From an uncultured bacterium (GTDB taxonomy: Bacteria; Bacteroidota; Ignavibacteria; Ignavibacteriales; Melioribacteraceae): 11,652 bases of DNA. Under the pieces are notes generated by a model. The model did no database searches. It was not told where the DNA came from and saw only the letters and a list, made by a program, of their open reading frames with translations. The DNA lies in NCBI GenBank assembly GCA_937936675.1, contig CALDDL010000225.1, forward strand, positions 1 to 11,652. The letters are read 5' to 3'. Shown piece after piece: positions 1-6,866 of the stretch (positions are counted from its first letter, which is position 1; each line of letters starts with the position of its first letter). The position numbers were made by a program, and so were the translations under genes.

Positions 1-1584
1 AGAAGAAGAAATCTTGTAATGAGTAATATGGTGGATGAAGGTTTCCTAACCGAGGCTCAATATGAAAAACTAAAATTAAAGCCAATTGAACTTTCCTATA
101 AAAAAATTGAAGAAGGAATCACGGGAAGCTTAGCTCCGCATTTTTTGGAATATGTTAGAAAACAGATGGAAAAGATAGCCCGCCGTCATGGTTATGATTT
201 ATATGAAGATGGTTTGAATATTTATACAACTCTTGATTCGAGAATGCAAAAGATAGCGAATAATGCAGTGCAAACTCATTTAACTGAATTTCAAAAACAG
301 TTTGATCAAAAATGGGATTGGAATAGATATTCCGCAATATTAAAAGAAGTGCTCGATAAAGAAATCAAAAGACATAAAGATTACCGCGCAGCCGAAACCG
401 AAAGTGAGAAGCGAGCAGTCTATCAAAGACTAATAAATGATAAATCGTTTGTTGATTATATTAAAAGATTAGAAAAAAATATTCAGGTCGGATTTGTAAG
501 CGTGGACGTTAAAAACGGCTGGATAAAAGCAATGGTAGGAGGAAATGATCCTAATGAATTGCATGGACTCAATAGAGCCGTTCAGATTAGAAGGCAACCC
601 GGTTCTTCATTCAAGCCATTTGTTTATGCTACTGCAATTGATAATGGTTTATATCCCGCCTACCCGATATTAAATCAGCCATTTAATTATAATGGTTGGA
701 GTCCTCGTAATGATGATAGAAGTACCAGTGGATTTGTAACATTAAGACAGGGAATTACAAAATCTCTTAACCTTGTAACTGCCAGATTAATTATTGAGGG
801 GCATGTGGAGCTTTGGCAGATTGGCAGATTAGCAGAGCGGATGGGAATTAAAAGCAAATTAGATCTCGTCCCTTCGATTGCTCTAGGTACTTCATTAGTT
901 TCTCCATTAGAAATGGCAAGTGCTTATTCTACTTTTGGAAATAAAGGAATTGCAAACGAACCTATATCTATTGTGAGAGTGGAGGATAAGAATGGAATTT
1001 TAGTTGAAGAATTTACTTCAATGCCAAGCGAGGCAATCTCGGAGGAAACGGCATATCTTTCAACTGACTTGATGCGCTCGGTAATTGATGAGGGTACCGG
1101 TATGAGAGTAAGAGCAGGATATAATTTCGTTAGACCTGCAGCGGGGAAAACCGGAACTACTCAAGACTATGCCGATGCTTGGTTTTGCGGATTTACTCCA
1201 CAGCTTTCTGCTGCCGTATGGGTAGGATTTGATGATCAACGAGTTTCATTTACCGGAAGTTATGGACAAGGTGCCCGAGCTGCTCTGCCTATTTGGGCAC
1301 TTTTTATGAAAGGAGTTTATGATGAATTAAAACTTCCATTAGAAGATTTTCAAGCACCGGCAAGCGGTGATGTAGTGCCTGCTAATTTTTGCAGAGAATC
1401 GATTTTTGAATATGGTGATCCTAAACTTTATTCTAATCAATGCAGAGGTGGAATATATACTGACTTGGTAAATGTGAGATCATTACCTGAGATGTTTGAT
1501 CCGAGACGGGATGCTAATATAAAAATATTCGATAGGTATTTAATGACAGATACCGTATCGAACGAAGCACAAGAGATAAAATAA
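1..1584 (+). CDS. Class A penicillin-binding protein (PBP1A-like), 5' end cut off by window
   Basis: Bifunctional peptidoglycan synthase; the visible 527 residues hold the end of the glycosyltransferase/linker part and the whole transpeptidase domain, which cross-links peptidoglycan in the periplasm. The frame is open from base 1 (RRRNLV before the first ATG at 19), and this RRN-V-x-x-M-V-x-E-G stretch is typical of the class A linker, so the ATG at 19 is internal and the true start lies outside the window. Counting from the first visible codon, the penicillin-binding motifs are S202-S-F-K205 (S202 is the acyl-enzyme serine), S255-L-N and K383-T-G-T. A charged, helical stretch of about 80 residues (roughly 95-165) precedes the domain. 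C464 and C481 near the C-terminus could form a periplasmic disulfide. The stop is five bases before tRNA-Leu, so the two may share a transcript. The family is certain; PBP1A versus another class A paralogue is likely but not proven. Confidence 0.93.
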   Translation, partial: RRRNLVMSNMVDEGFLTEAQYEKLKLKPIELSYKKIEEGITGSLAPHFLEYVRKQMEKIARRHGYDLYEDGLNIYTTLDSRMQKIANNAVQTHLTEFQKQFDQKWDWNRYSAILKEVLDKEIKRHKDYRAAETESEKRAVYQRLINDKSFVDYIKRLEKNIQVGFVSVDVKNGWIKAMVGGNDPNELHGLNRAVQIRRQPGSSFKPFVYATAIDNGLYPAYPILNQPFNYNGWSPRNDDRSTSGFVTLRQGITKSLNLVTARLIIEGHVELWQIGRLAERMGIKSKLDLVPSIALGTSLVSPLEMASAYSTFGNKGIANEPISIVRVEDKNGILVEEFTSMPSEAISEETAYLSTDLMRSVIDEGTGMRVRAGYNFVRPAAGKTGTTQDYADAWFCGFTPQLSAAVWVGFDDQRVSFTGSYGQGARAALPIWALFMKGVYDELKLPLEDFQAPASGDVVPANFCRESIFEYGDPKLYSNQCRGGIYTDLVNVRSLPEMFDPRRDANIKIFDRYLMTDTVSNEAQEIK

Positions 1585-1589
1585 TCTAA

Positions 1590-1673
1590 GCCCGGGTGGT
1601 GGAATTGGTAGACACGCCAGCTTCAGGAGCTGGTGATTGCAAAGTCATGCAGGTTCGAGTCCTGTCCCGGGTA
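1590..1673 (+). tRNA. tRNA-Leu (anticodon CAG)
   Basis: An 84-nt cloverleaf can be folded by eye. The acceptor stem GCCCGGG pairs with CCCGGGT, with one G-T wobble at the end. The anticodon stem is CCAGC/GCTGG around the loop TTCAGGA, which puts CAG at 1624-1626 and so reads CUG leucine codons. A long class II variable arm follows (about 1634-1648), as expected for Leu. The T arm is GCAGG-TTCGAGT-CCTGT and the discriminator base is A at 1673. CCA is not encoded (CTTACCA follows), so it must be added by CCA-adding enzyme. Confidence 0.97.
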
Positions 1674-1682
1674 CTTACCAAT

Positions 1683-1716
1683 AAGTGTAATTATAAAATT
1701 TAATTACACTTTTTTA
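1683..1716 (+). terminator. Rho-independent terminator after tRNA-Leu
   Basis: A perfect 11-bp stem (AAGTGTAATTA at 1683-1693 with TAATTACACTT at 1701-1711) with a 7-base loop runs directly into further T residues to 1716. It lies 10 bases after the tRNA and probably ends the PBP/tRNA transcript. The stem is AT-rich but long. The downstream restriction-modification gene must then have its own promoter. Confidence 0.85.
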
Positions 1717-1758
1717 TTGACCAATCAGATAGATAGATTACCAAGGAGAATGATTCCG

Positions 1759-1854
1759 ATGAAGAATAACGAATTATCAATTAAATGCGATATTGGTTTT
1801 ATTATAGGCATTGTTCTCTTCCTCTCTATATCTATCAATATAATATCATTATAA
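1759..1854 (+). CDS. Possible 31-aa single-pass membrane peptide
   Basis: A short ORF starting at the ATG at 1759, with AAGGAG at 1743-1748 giving a workable 10-base spacing. A nearer in-frame ATG at 1750 sits too close to that site. The peptide is 31 residues: a polar N-terminus of about 12 residues (MKNNELSIKCDI), then an uninterrupted hydrophobic stretch of about 19 residues to the end, enough for one membrane span. It matches no family I know. It lies in very AT-rich DNA, where hydrophobic ORFs arise easily because Ile, Leu and Phe codons are AT-rich, so it may be chance. In its favour are the ribosome site and its position between a terminator and a restriction-modification gene. Its stop lies inside the palindrome at 1844-1859. 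Confidence 0.25.
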   Translation: MKNNELSIKCDIGFIIGIVLFLSISINIISL

Positions 1855-1859
1855 TGATA
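1844..1859. repeat. 16-bp perfect palindrome, TATCATT-arm type
   Basis: TATCATTATAATGATA is its own reverse complement. The same 7-base arms (TATCATT and AATGATA) recur around a one-base centre at 6731-6745. It may be an operator or a cruciform-prone site. A single AT-rich palindrome of this length is expected about once by chance in a window like this; the shared arms make it worth noting. Confidence 0.35.
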
Positions 1860-2132
1860 GATGCAAAATTATCATATAGATACAACACATATAAATAGCA
1901 AAACTTTCATGAATTCTTATTAATAAAATCATACATGATTATAAAATATTTAATTCTCAAAATGATTCATAGTCTTTTAAGTAATGAGATAAAAATTATT
2001 TTAGTGAGAAATATTCAAAAGATTTTCCGAATTGAAAGGCGACATTATGAAAATAATAAAAATTTACTAAATAATTAAATTAATACTAAATTTAGCATAT
2101 CTCTTTTGTAATTTAATTTTAGGCAACCTGTT

Positions 2133-5100
2133 TTGAAAAAAGAACTTATTGATTCCTATCTAAAAAAAGTAAAATCTGCCAATAAAGAGCTTCCTAAAAA
2201 AGAGGCATTCAAAGACCTATTAAATCGGCTTTACCATAGTGATCAAGAAATATTAAGGATAATTGATAAAATATCTCTTGGTGCTGAAACAACAATTTTA
2301 AACATCCCTCGCAAAGATAAACTTCATCGTGGAAGTGCGGATTCCCTTTATAATAAAATTATTATTGAGTTTGAAAATGATTTGAAAGTAACTCTTAATC
2401 ATGCTAAAGAGCAGCTCGCAGGTTATCTTTTGGGGCAATATAATGCAGGTGAAGGTTATAATTTTATCTTAATCGCTTCTGATTGTATTAATTGGAAAGT
2501 ATTTTCTCTTGACATTTCCTGCATCGAAAATATAGCGCAATTAAGAGAAGATGAATTGATTTTAAATGAGGTAAAAAGTGTTTCATTTACTTTAACAGAT
2601 AAAAATTCTGAAGATTTTTATTATTGGATTGATCGATTTCTCTTCCGAGAAGAAAAACAAAAAGCTTCATTAAAAAAGATTGAAGAGGCATTTGGGTATC
2701 AAAGTAATGTGTTCATAGAATGTTTTCGAGAAATGAATAACCATTTCCAAAACGCCAAAAAATTTGGCGAAGTTCAAGTCTCGTATGAACAATGGAGTAA
2801 ATTCTTAAGCATCGCTTACGGATCCTATGATGCAAGTGAAAATAATTTTATTATTCATACATATCTCAGCGTCTTTGCTAAATTATTAGCTTATAGTGTG
2901 GTTAGTAATGATGATTACATTGATGATAACGAGATAAAGTCAATTATTGATGGAACAATTTTTCATAATTATTCAATCAATAATTTTGTCGATGACGATT
3001 TCTTCCATTGGGTGAAGAATGAAAGAAATTTTCGACCACTCAAAAAGGTTTTTCGTTTAATAGCACAAGAAATATCTTTGTTCGATTTTCATAACGTGGA
3101 TGAAGATATTCTAAAAGGGGTTTATCAAGAATTAATAGACTTAGATACGCGCCATGCCTTAGGCGAATATTATACACCCGATTGGCTTTGCCAAAGAGTT
3201 TTGAAGGAATTTGATCTGAAGGAGGGGGATAGAATACTCGACCCTGCTTGTGGAAGCGGCTCATTTTTAATAGCTGCAGCGCATCGTTTCCGACTTCTTA
3301 ATCCTTCAATTTCAGTGGAAGAATTGAATTCATCATTATATGGAATCGATATTCATCCATTGAGTGTTCAGATAGCAAAAACAAATATGCTCCTTTTCCT
3401 TGGTAAAGAAGTTGTTAATTCTAAAACTCCAATTCATATCAATATAATTTTAGCAAATACATTACTTTCACCCGATGGGGTAGAGGACTTATTCGGCAAA
3501 ACTTTTAAGATACAGATCGATAAAGAAACACTTGAACTCAGTTCCCATATTTTAGAAGATGTAAAAATATTCGATGAAGCATTAGAGATAGCCGAAGACC
3601 TTGCCGAGCAAACTTATAATAAGAGTGAAACTTCTGCAAAAATATTTGAAAATATTTTAATTAAGCAAATAAGAGGCGGAGGACTAAATAAGTTAGTTAT
3701 TAATAGTTTTTATAAAATCTATCTAAGCTTACGTACAGTTAAAGAAAAGGGGAGAGATAGTATTTGGAAATTTATAGTCCAAAATCTTTATAAACCTTAT
3801 TTCTTATCGGGCAAATTTGATTATGTAATTGGTAATCCACCTTGGTTTACATATAGTTCAGTAAAAAATGAAGAATATCAAAATATACTTAATGAATTAG
3901 CAATAAAATATGATATAAAACCGGAACGAGTTGCTAATTTCCCGCATTTAGAAATTGCGGCGATTTTTCTTGCCTATTGCAGTAGCTATTTCTTGAAAGA
4001 AAAAGGGGAGATCGTTTTTGTTCTTCCAAGAAGTTTTTTTAGTGCCGATCATCATGATAATACTCGAAGCGGTAAAACTAAAGGATTTCGTTTAAAACAA
4101 ATTTGGGATTTAAATGATGTATCGCCACTCTTTAGAATTCCAAGCTCAGTATTATTTGCCTCTAAAGAAAAGGATAATGTAAAAAGAAATATTTTATCGT
4201 CAGGAATAGATGGTATTACTTTTAGTGGTAATCTGCTTTATCATAATTGCAATTTAGAATCTACCAAGGAATTACTAAAAGAAAATAGTTCTAAATGGTA
4301 TTATTCCAAACAAGGTAAATCCACTGCACTATCACTTCATAAATACAAAAAACAATTATTATCAAATCCTTATAAAGATAGTTTTAGACAAGGAGCTACA
4401 ATTGTTCCTCGTTCATTTTATTTTGTTGAATTAATGCAAGATGTACCCGAAAATTTTCAAGATAGAATCATTAATATAAAAACTTCTAATGCTATTAATG
4501 CCGATGCAAAAATGCCATGGAAAGATATTGAATTGAAGGGAAGAATTGAAAGCAACTTTCTCTTTCGAACTGCATTATCAAAATCTATTCTTCCATTTGC
4601 TCTTTATAAACCGGAACTAATTATACTCCCTATTACCATAAAAATTGATGAAGAGAATAACAAAAATATTATACTTTATTCTGCCGATGAATTAATGAGT
4701 GAAGGTTATATTAATGCTTCACGATGGTTCAAAAGTGCTGAAAGATTTTGGGAACAATTGAGAACGGAAAAGTCTCAAAAAATGACTGCTAATCATAGAT
4801 TAAATTATCAACGTGGACTTACATCGCAAAATATATCCTCTCCTTATTTAGTTTTATATAATTCTTCTGCTGCTGACGCTAATGCAACAATTGTTAAAAG
4901 AGAAGATTATGATTTGGAGTTTTTTGTAGAGAGTGTTTGTTATGTATTCTATACAAATTCTATGAATGAGGCATACTATATTTCTACTATTCTAAATTCA
5001 AGTATTCCTAATTTAATGATGAAAGATTTTCAAGCAAAAGGTTTATTTGGTGCACGACACGTCCATAAAAAGATTTTAGATATTTATTTCCCCAAGTATG

Positions 5101-5300
5101 ATGAAGAGAATGAAAAGCATATTAATCTTGCCGGATTAGGGGAGGAAGCGCATAAGAAAACATCTCAATATTTATTAACTAATCCCCCTAAAAAGGTTCT
5201 TTCACCAATGCATTTAGGGAGATTAAGAACTGATATAAAAAAACATCTACCAACAGAAATGAAAGAGATAGATAAAATCGTTAAGCAATTAATCAGATAA
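2133..5300 (+). CDS. Single-chain restriction-modification enzyme (type IIG-like), N6-adenine methylase with N-terminal nuclease-like domain
   Basis: A 1055-aa protein in the order nuclease-like domain, helical connector, adenine methylase, recognition region; it probably methylates adenine in a specific site and cuts unmodified DNA. Residues about 1-130 resemble a PD-(D/E)xK fold: G67-S-A-D70, the strand ending E79-F-E81, then Q94-L-A-G-Y98 and a late strand (ILIASDCINWKVF). The methylase begins at G344-EYYTP349. Motif I is D370-PACGSGSF, the motif II acid is about D406 (YGIDIHPLS), and catalytic motif IV is N568-PPW571. About 160 residues separate motifs II and IV. Residues about 690-1055 should recognise DNA. 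The start is TTG at 2133: an in-frame stop at 2109-2111 rules out anything further upstream and no ATG is nearby. A weak AGG lies at 2121-2123. There is no separate specificity subunit. The nuclease has Glu where the family usually has Lys, so cleavage is less sure than methylation. A BREX or DISARM methylase is less likely because no partner genes adjoin it. Confidence 0.85.
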   Translation: MKKELIDSYLKKVKSANKELPKKEAFKDLLNRLYHSDQEILRIIDKISLGAETTILNIPRKDKLHRGSADSLYNKIIIEFENDLKVTLNHAKEQLAGYLLGQYNAGEGYNFILIASDCINWKVFSLDISCIENIAQLREDELILNEVKSVSFTLTDKNSEDFYYWIDRFLFREEKQKASLKKIEEAFGYQSNVFIECFREMNNHFQNAKKFGEVQVSYEQWSKFLSIAYGSYDASENNFIIHTYLSVFAKLLAYSVVSNDDYIDDNEIKSIIDGTIFHNYSINNFVDDDFFHWVKNERNFRPLKKVFRLIAQEISLFDFHNVDEDILKGVYQELIDLDTRHALGEYYTPDWLCQRVLKEFDLKEGDRILDPACGSGSFLIAAAHRFRLLNPSISVEELNSSLYGIDIHPLSVQIAKTNMLLFLGKEVVNSKTPIHINIILANTLLSPDGVEDLFGKTFKIQIDKETLELSSHILEDVKIFDEALEIAEDLAEQTYNKSETSAKIFENILIKQIRGGGLNKLVINSFYKIYLSLRTVKEKGRDSIWKFIVQNLYKPYFLSGKFDYVIGNPPWFTYSSVKNEEYQNILNELAIKYDIKPERVANFPHLEIAAIFLAYCSSYFLKEKGEIVFVLPRSFFSADHHDNTRSGKTKGFRLKQIWDLNDVSPLFRIPSSVLFASKEKDNVKRNILSSGIDGITFSGNLLYHNCNLESTKELLKENSSKWYYSKQGKSTALSLHKYKKQLLSNPYKDSFRQGATIVPRSFYFVELMQDVPENFQDRIINIKTSNAINADAKMPWKDIELKGRIESNFLFRTALSKSILPFALYKPELIILPITIKIDEENNKNIILYSADELMSEGYINASRWFKSAERFWEQLRTEKSQKMTANHRLNYQRGLTSQNISSPYLVLYNSSAADANATIVKREDYDLEFFVESVCYVFYTNSMNEAYYISTILNSSIPNLMMKDFQAKGLFGARHVHKKILDIYFPKYDEENEKHINLAGLGEEAHKKTSQYLLTNPPKKVLSPMHLGRLRTDIKKHLPTEMKEIDKIVKQLIR

Positions 5301-5310
5301 ATATAGAGAT

Positions 5311-6078
5311 ATGAAAAAACAATTCCCGATATTAGAATATGACACAGATAGGCGAGCAATAATAAGTCCTTCCGACTTAGTCAAAGAAATTCCCGATATT
5401 CCTAAGCATGCTGTTATTTGTTTCTTCAACGATGTTATTACACATTTAGCAGAAAGCGGAAAGCTAAAAATAATTCACTCTATTAAGAGTGAGATGGGAT
5501 TTCATCATGTATATAGTTACGAATTTGAAAATCGCTCGATAGTTTTGTTTCATCCCGGAGTTGGAGCACCTTTAGCAGTGGCAACATTTGAAGATGTGAT
5601 TCAAATGGGTTGTGATAAATTTATTGTTTGTGGTGGTGCAGGTGTATTGGATAAAGAGATAGCATCCGGGCATCTTATAGTTCCCAGCAGTGCAATAAGG
5701 GATGAGGGCACTTCATATCATTATATAGAGCCATCGCGCGAAGTATCTCCCACGGCGGAAGCAGTCAATACTATTGAAGCAATTTTGAAAAAAAGAAATA
5801 TTCCTTACCTTAAGGGAAAAACTTGGACAACCGATGGTGTCTATCGAGAAACTCCGGCAAAAATCGCACTAAGAAAATCTGAAGGGTGTATATCAGTCGA
5901 GATGGAAGCTTCGGCTTTATTCGCTGTCGCAAAATTCCGAGGTGTTTCGATAGGTCAGATTCTCTATGGGGGTGATAATGTCGATACAGAAATTTGGGAT
6001 CATAGAGATTGGCAATCTAATTGGGATGTTAGAGAGATGCTTCTGGCTCTTTCAGCCGAAGCATGTCTCCAATTATAA
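5311..6078 (+). CDS. Nucleoside phosphorylase, NP-I family, purine-type active site
   Basis: A 255-aa cytosolic enzyme predicted to split a nucleoside with phosphate into base and ribose-1-phosphate. Family landmarks are present in order: H81-PGVGAP87 (equivalent to the STGIGGP loop of E. coli Udp), the CGGAGVL strand (about 109-115), GTSYHY after the SSAIRDE segment, T174-DGVYRETP182, and the ribose-binding V196-EMEA200. From E197 to D222 in GGDNV the spacing equals that from the EMEA motif to the catalytic Asp204 in E. coli DeoD; Udp has no such Asp. A purine substrate is therefore inferred. Length fits the family (about 235-260 aa). The gene follows the restriction-modification gene by 10 bases and is probably cotranscribed with it; its ribosome site is weak (AGAG). 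It could serve ordinary salvage, or act on modified or phage-derived nucleosides given its neighbour. Confidence 0.88.
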   Translation: MKKQFPILEYDTDRRAIISPSDLVKEIPDIPKHAVICFFNDVITHLAESGKLKIIHSIKSEMGFHHVYSYEFENRSIVLFHPGVGAPLAVATFEDVIQMGCDKFIVCGGAGVLDKEIASGHLIVPSSAIRDEGTSYHYIEPSREVSPTAEAVNTIEAILKKRNIPYLKGKTWTTDGVYRETPAKIALRKSEGCISVEMEASALFAVAKFRGVSIGQILYGGDNVDTEIWDHRDWQSNWDVREMLLALSAEACLQL

Positions 6079-6101
6079 AATTCTCTATTTATTTTAAGTT
6101 A

Positions 6102-6527
6102 TTATACCGAGTAATTGATCGCTATTTTACTTTGCGATAGGACAAAATCTTTAATTTCTCCGGGGATATTTTTTCCCAGCATCAACTTATGTGTATCAAT
6201 TAGAACTTTTTCTTCAGTCAAAGTAATTCCGGGAGGAAAGGTAGTTGAATTAATAAACTCAGGTATAAAACCCTTGAGTAGATTTGCAGCCTGCTGAAGA
6301 AGAAAACCCTCGAATTTTGTTTCCCATGTAAATGCTATTTCGCCATTCTTAAAACTATCATATACTAATTTGACAGGTATTTCTTCAGGGATCAGCGGAA
6401 CGCCGGTATCATACAAAATAATCATTCTGAAACCATCGCTAATTCCTTCCAATTGTTTTACATATTTATTTATATAAGGTTTTGCAAGAAAAGCTAATTC
6501 ATTTGTGGTAAGTTCTAATGATGCCAT
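6102..6527 (-). CDS. Hypothetical protein, 141 aa
   Basis: I do not recognise this protein. The start is ATG at 6527, not the ATG four codons upstream at 6539, because GGAGGA at 6532-6537 sits just before the inner ATG and lies inside the codons of the outer one. The product is soluble-looking, with no signal peptide or membrane span. It begins MASLELTTNELAFLAKPYIN and appears mixed alpha/beta: a helical N-terminus (about 7-27), strands about 33-41 and 51-70, an amphipathic helix around 71-88, and a lysine-rich C-terminal half. It has no cysteine or histidine cluster and no nucleotide-binding motif. Its 3' end faces the phosphorylase gene convergently across 23 bases with no obvious terminator. 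It has its own promoter candidate and a terminator upstream separating it from the PAP2 gene, so it is probably expressed alone. The strong ribosome site suggests a well-translated gene. Confidence 0.8.
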   Translation of the reverse strand: MASLELTTNELAFLAKPYINKYVKQLEGISDGFRMIILYDTGVPLIPEEIPVKLVYDSFKNGEIAFTWETKFEGFLLQQAANLLKGFIPEFINSTTFPPGITLTEEKVLIDTHKLMLGKNIPGEIKDFVLSQSKIAINYSV

Positions 6528-6531
6528 AAAG

Positions 6532-6537
6532 TCCTCC
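6532..6537 (-). promoter_or_regulatory. Strong Shine-Dalgarno site that fixes the 141-aa protein's start
   Basis: On the minus strand GGAGGA is followed by CTTT and then ATG (6527). This is the only near-consensus site I found before a start codon in the window; most other genes here have weak or no such site. It excludes the upstream in-frame ATG, which would place the site within the coding sequence. Confidence 0.8.
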
Positions 6538-6586
6538 ATTATCTAAATTGATAAAAATAGACAAAAAATCTTTTTACATATTTGCA

Positions 6587-6615
6587 ATTATATAAGGTTC
6601 TTCAAAATAAAGCAA
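6587..6615 (-). promoter_or_regulatory. Sigma70-like promoter for the 141-aa protein gene
   Basis: On the minus strand a perfect TATAAT (+ coordinates 6587-6592) lies exactly 17 bases after TTGCTT (6610-6615). This predicts a start near 6580 and a leader of about 50 bases before the ATG at 6527. The -35 box matches the consensus at only three of six positions and overlaps the T-tract of the adjoining terminator. FCB bacteria often use a different -7/-33 consensus, so this is a sequence-only prediction. Confidence 0.45.
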
Positions 6616-6676
6616 AAAAACTTTTAACGGCACCCACCAACATTTCGCCCTCACATCAGCAGGTGCCAATTAAAAG
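6614..6676 (-). terminator. Intrinsic terminator with a long GC-rich loop (minus strand)
   Basis: Read on the minus strand, CTTTTAA (6670-6676) and GGCACC (6662-6667) pair with GGTGCC (6629-6634) and TTAAAAG (6621-6627). This gives a 13-bp stem with one small internal loop (two bases against one), followed at once by seven T residues (6614-6620). The 27-base loop (6635-6661) is markedly more GC-rich than its surroundings. It could end the PAP2 operon, whose stop is about 190 bases upstream, or the 3' end of a small RNA. Confidence 0.7.
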
Positions 6677-6730
6677 CACATTATAATTTTTTTTCTATTC
6701 TAAATTAATTCTATTTCTACTTTTGTTCAG

Positions 6731-6745
6731 TATCATTTAATGATA
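6731..6745. repeat. 15-bp palindrome with the same arms as the one at 1844-1859
   Basis: TATCATT-T-AATGATA: two 7-base arms around a single T. The arms are identical to those of the palindrome at 1844-1859, which has a two-base centre. It lies in non-coding DNA downstream of the PAP2 gene. It may be a regulator-binding site or a chance AT-rich match. Confidence 0.35.
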
Positions 6746-6866
6746 TTAATATAGAGAGGATAATTAGAAGTTTTTCCGGAAACGATTGCTTTAAAAATTC
6801 ACTTAGAAAAGTCAGGCGATTTATGAGATTTAGAATTAAAACCTGAAGTCGATTGTAACATAGTTA

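Larger units (their letters stand above)
1717..2132. other. AT-rich intergenic region upstream of the restriction-modification gene
   Basis: A gap of about 416 bases, richer in A and T than the flanking genes. It holds a doubtful 31-codon ORF (1759-1854), a 16-bp palindrome (1844-1859), a weaker palindrome AATCAT-AC-ATGATT (1927-1940), and a 7-codon ORF at 2047-2070 with AAAGG about seven bases upstream, which is probably chance. A weak promoter-like pair, TTGAAA at 2032-2037 and TAATAA at 2054-2059 with a 16-base spacer, could drive the gene starting at 2133. I see no transposon ends or tRNA-derived repeat here. Confidence 0.5.
6540..6866. other. Intergenic region between the PAP2 and 141-aa protein genes
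   Basis: A gap of about 327 bases between two minus-strand genes. It holds the promoter at 6587-6615, the terminator hairpin at 6614-6676, a palindrome at 6731-6745, and a short palindrome TTTCCGGAAA at 6773-6782. The stretch 6683-6866 has no ORF I would support. It could be the PAP2 3' untranslated region or encode a small RNA ending at the hairpin. Confidence 0.5.

Noticed and set aside
1649..1673. tRNA 3' end as attachment site with a direct repeat
   Set aside because: I searched the rest of the window by eye and found no second copy of the T-arm/acceptor sequence.
1633..1854. 73-codon ORF starting inside tRNA-Leu
   Set aside because: Its first part is translated tRNA and terminator sequence. 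Only the part from the ATG at 1759 could be a real peptide.
2047..2070. Seven-codon ORF with AAAGG upstream, a possible leader peptide
   Set aside because: It is too short to support, shows no attenuator hairpin or codon run, and such ORFs are common in AT-rich DNA.
2133..5300. BREX PglX or DISARM methylase
   Set aside because: Other adenine methylases of this length belong to those systems, but no BrxC/PglZ or DrmA/B partner is adjacent and the N-terminus looks like a fused nuclease domain.
6621..6676. Integron attC site
   Set aside because: TTTTAAC superficially resembles one core site, but there is no matching GTTRRRY partner, no cassette and no integrase. The T-tract fits a terminator better.
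6776..6779. Centre of the palindrome TTTCCGGAAA as an operator
   Set aside because: It is a single short copy far from any start codon, and palindromes of this size are common by chance.
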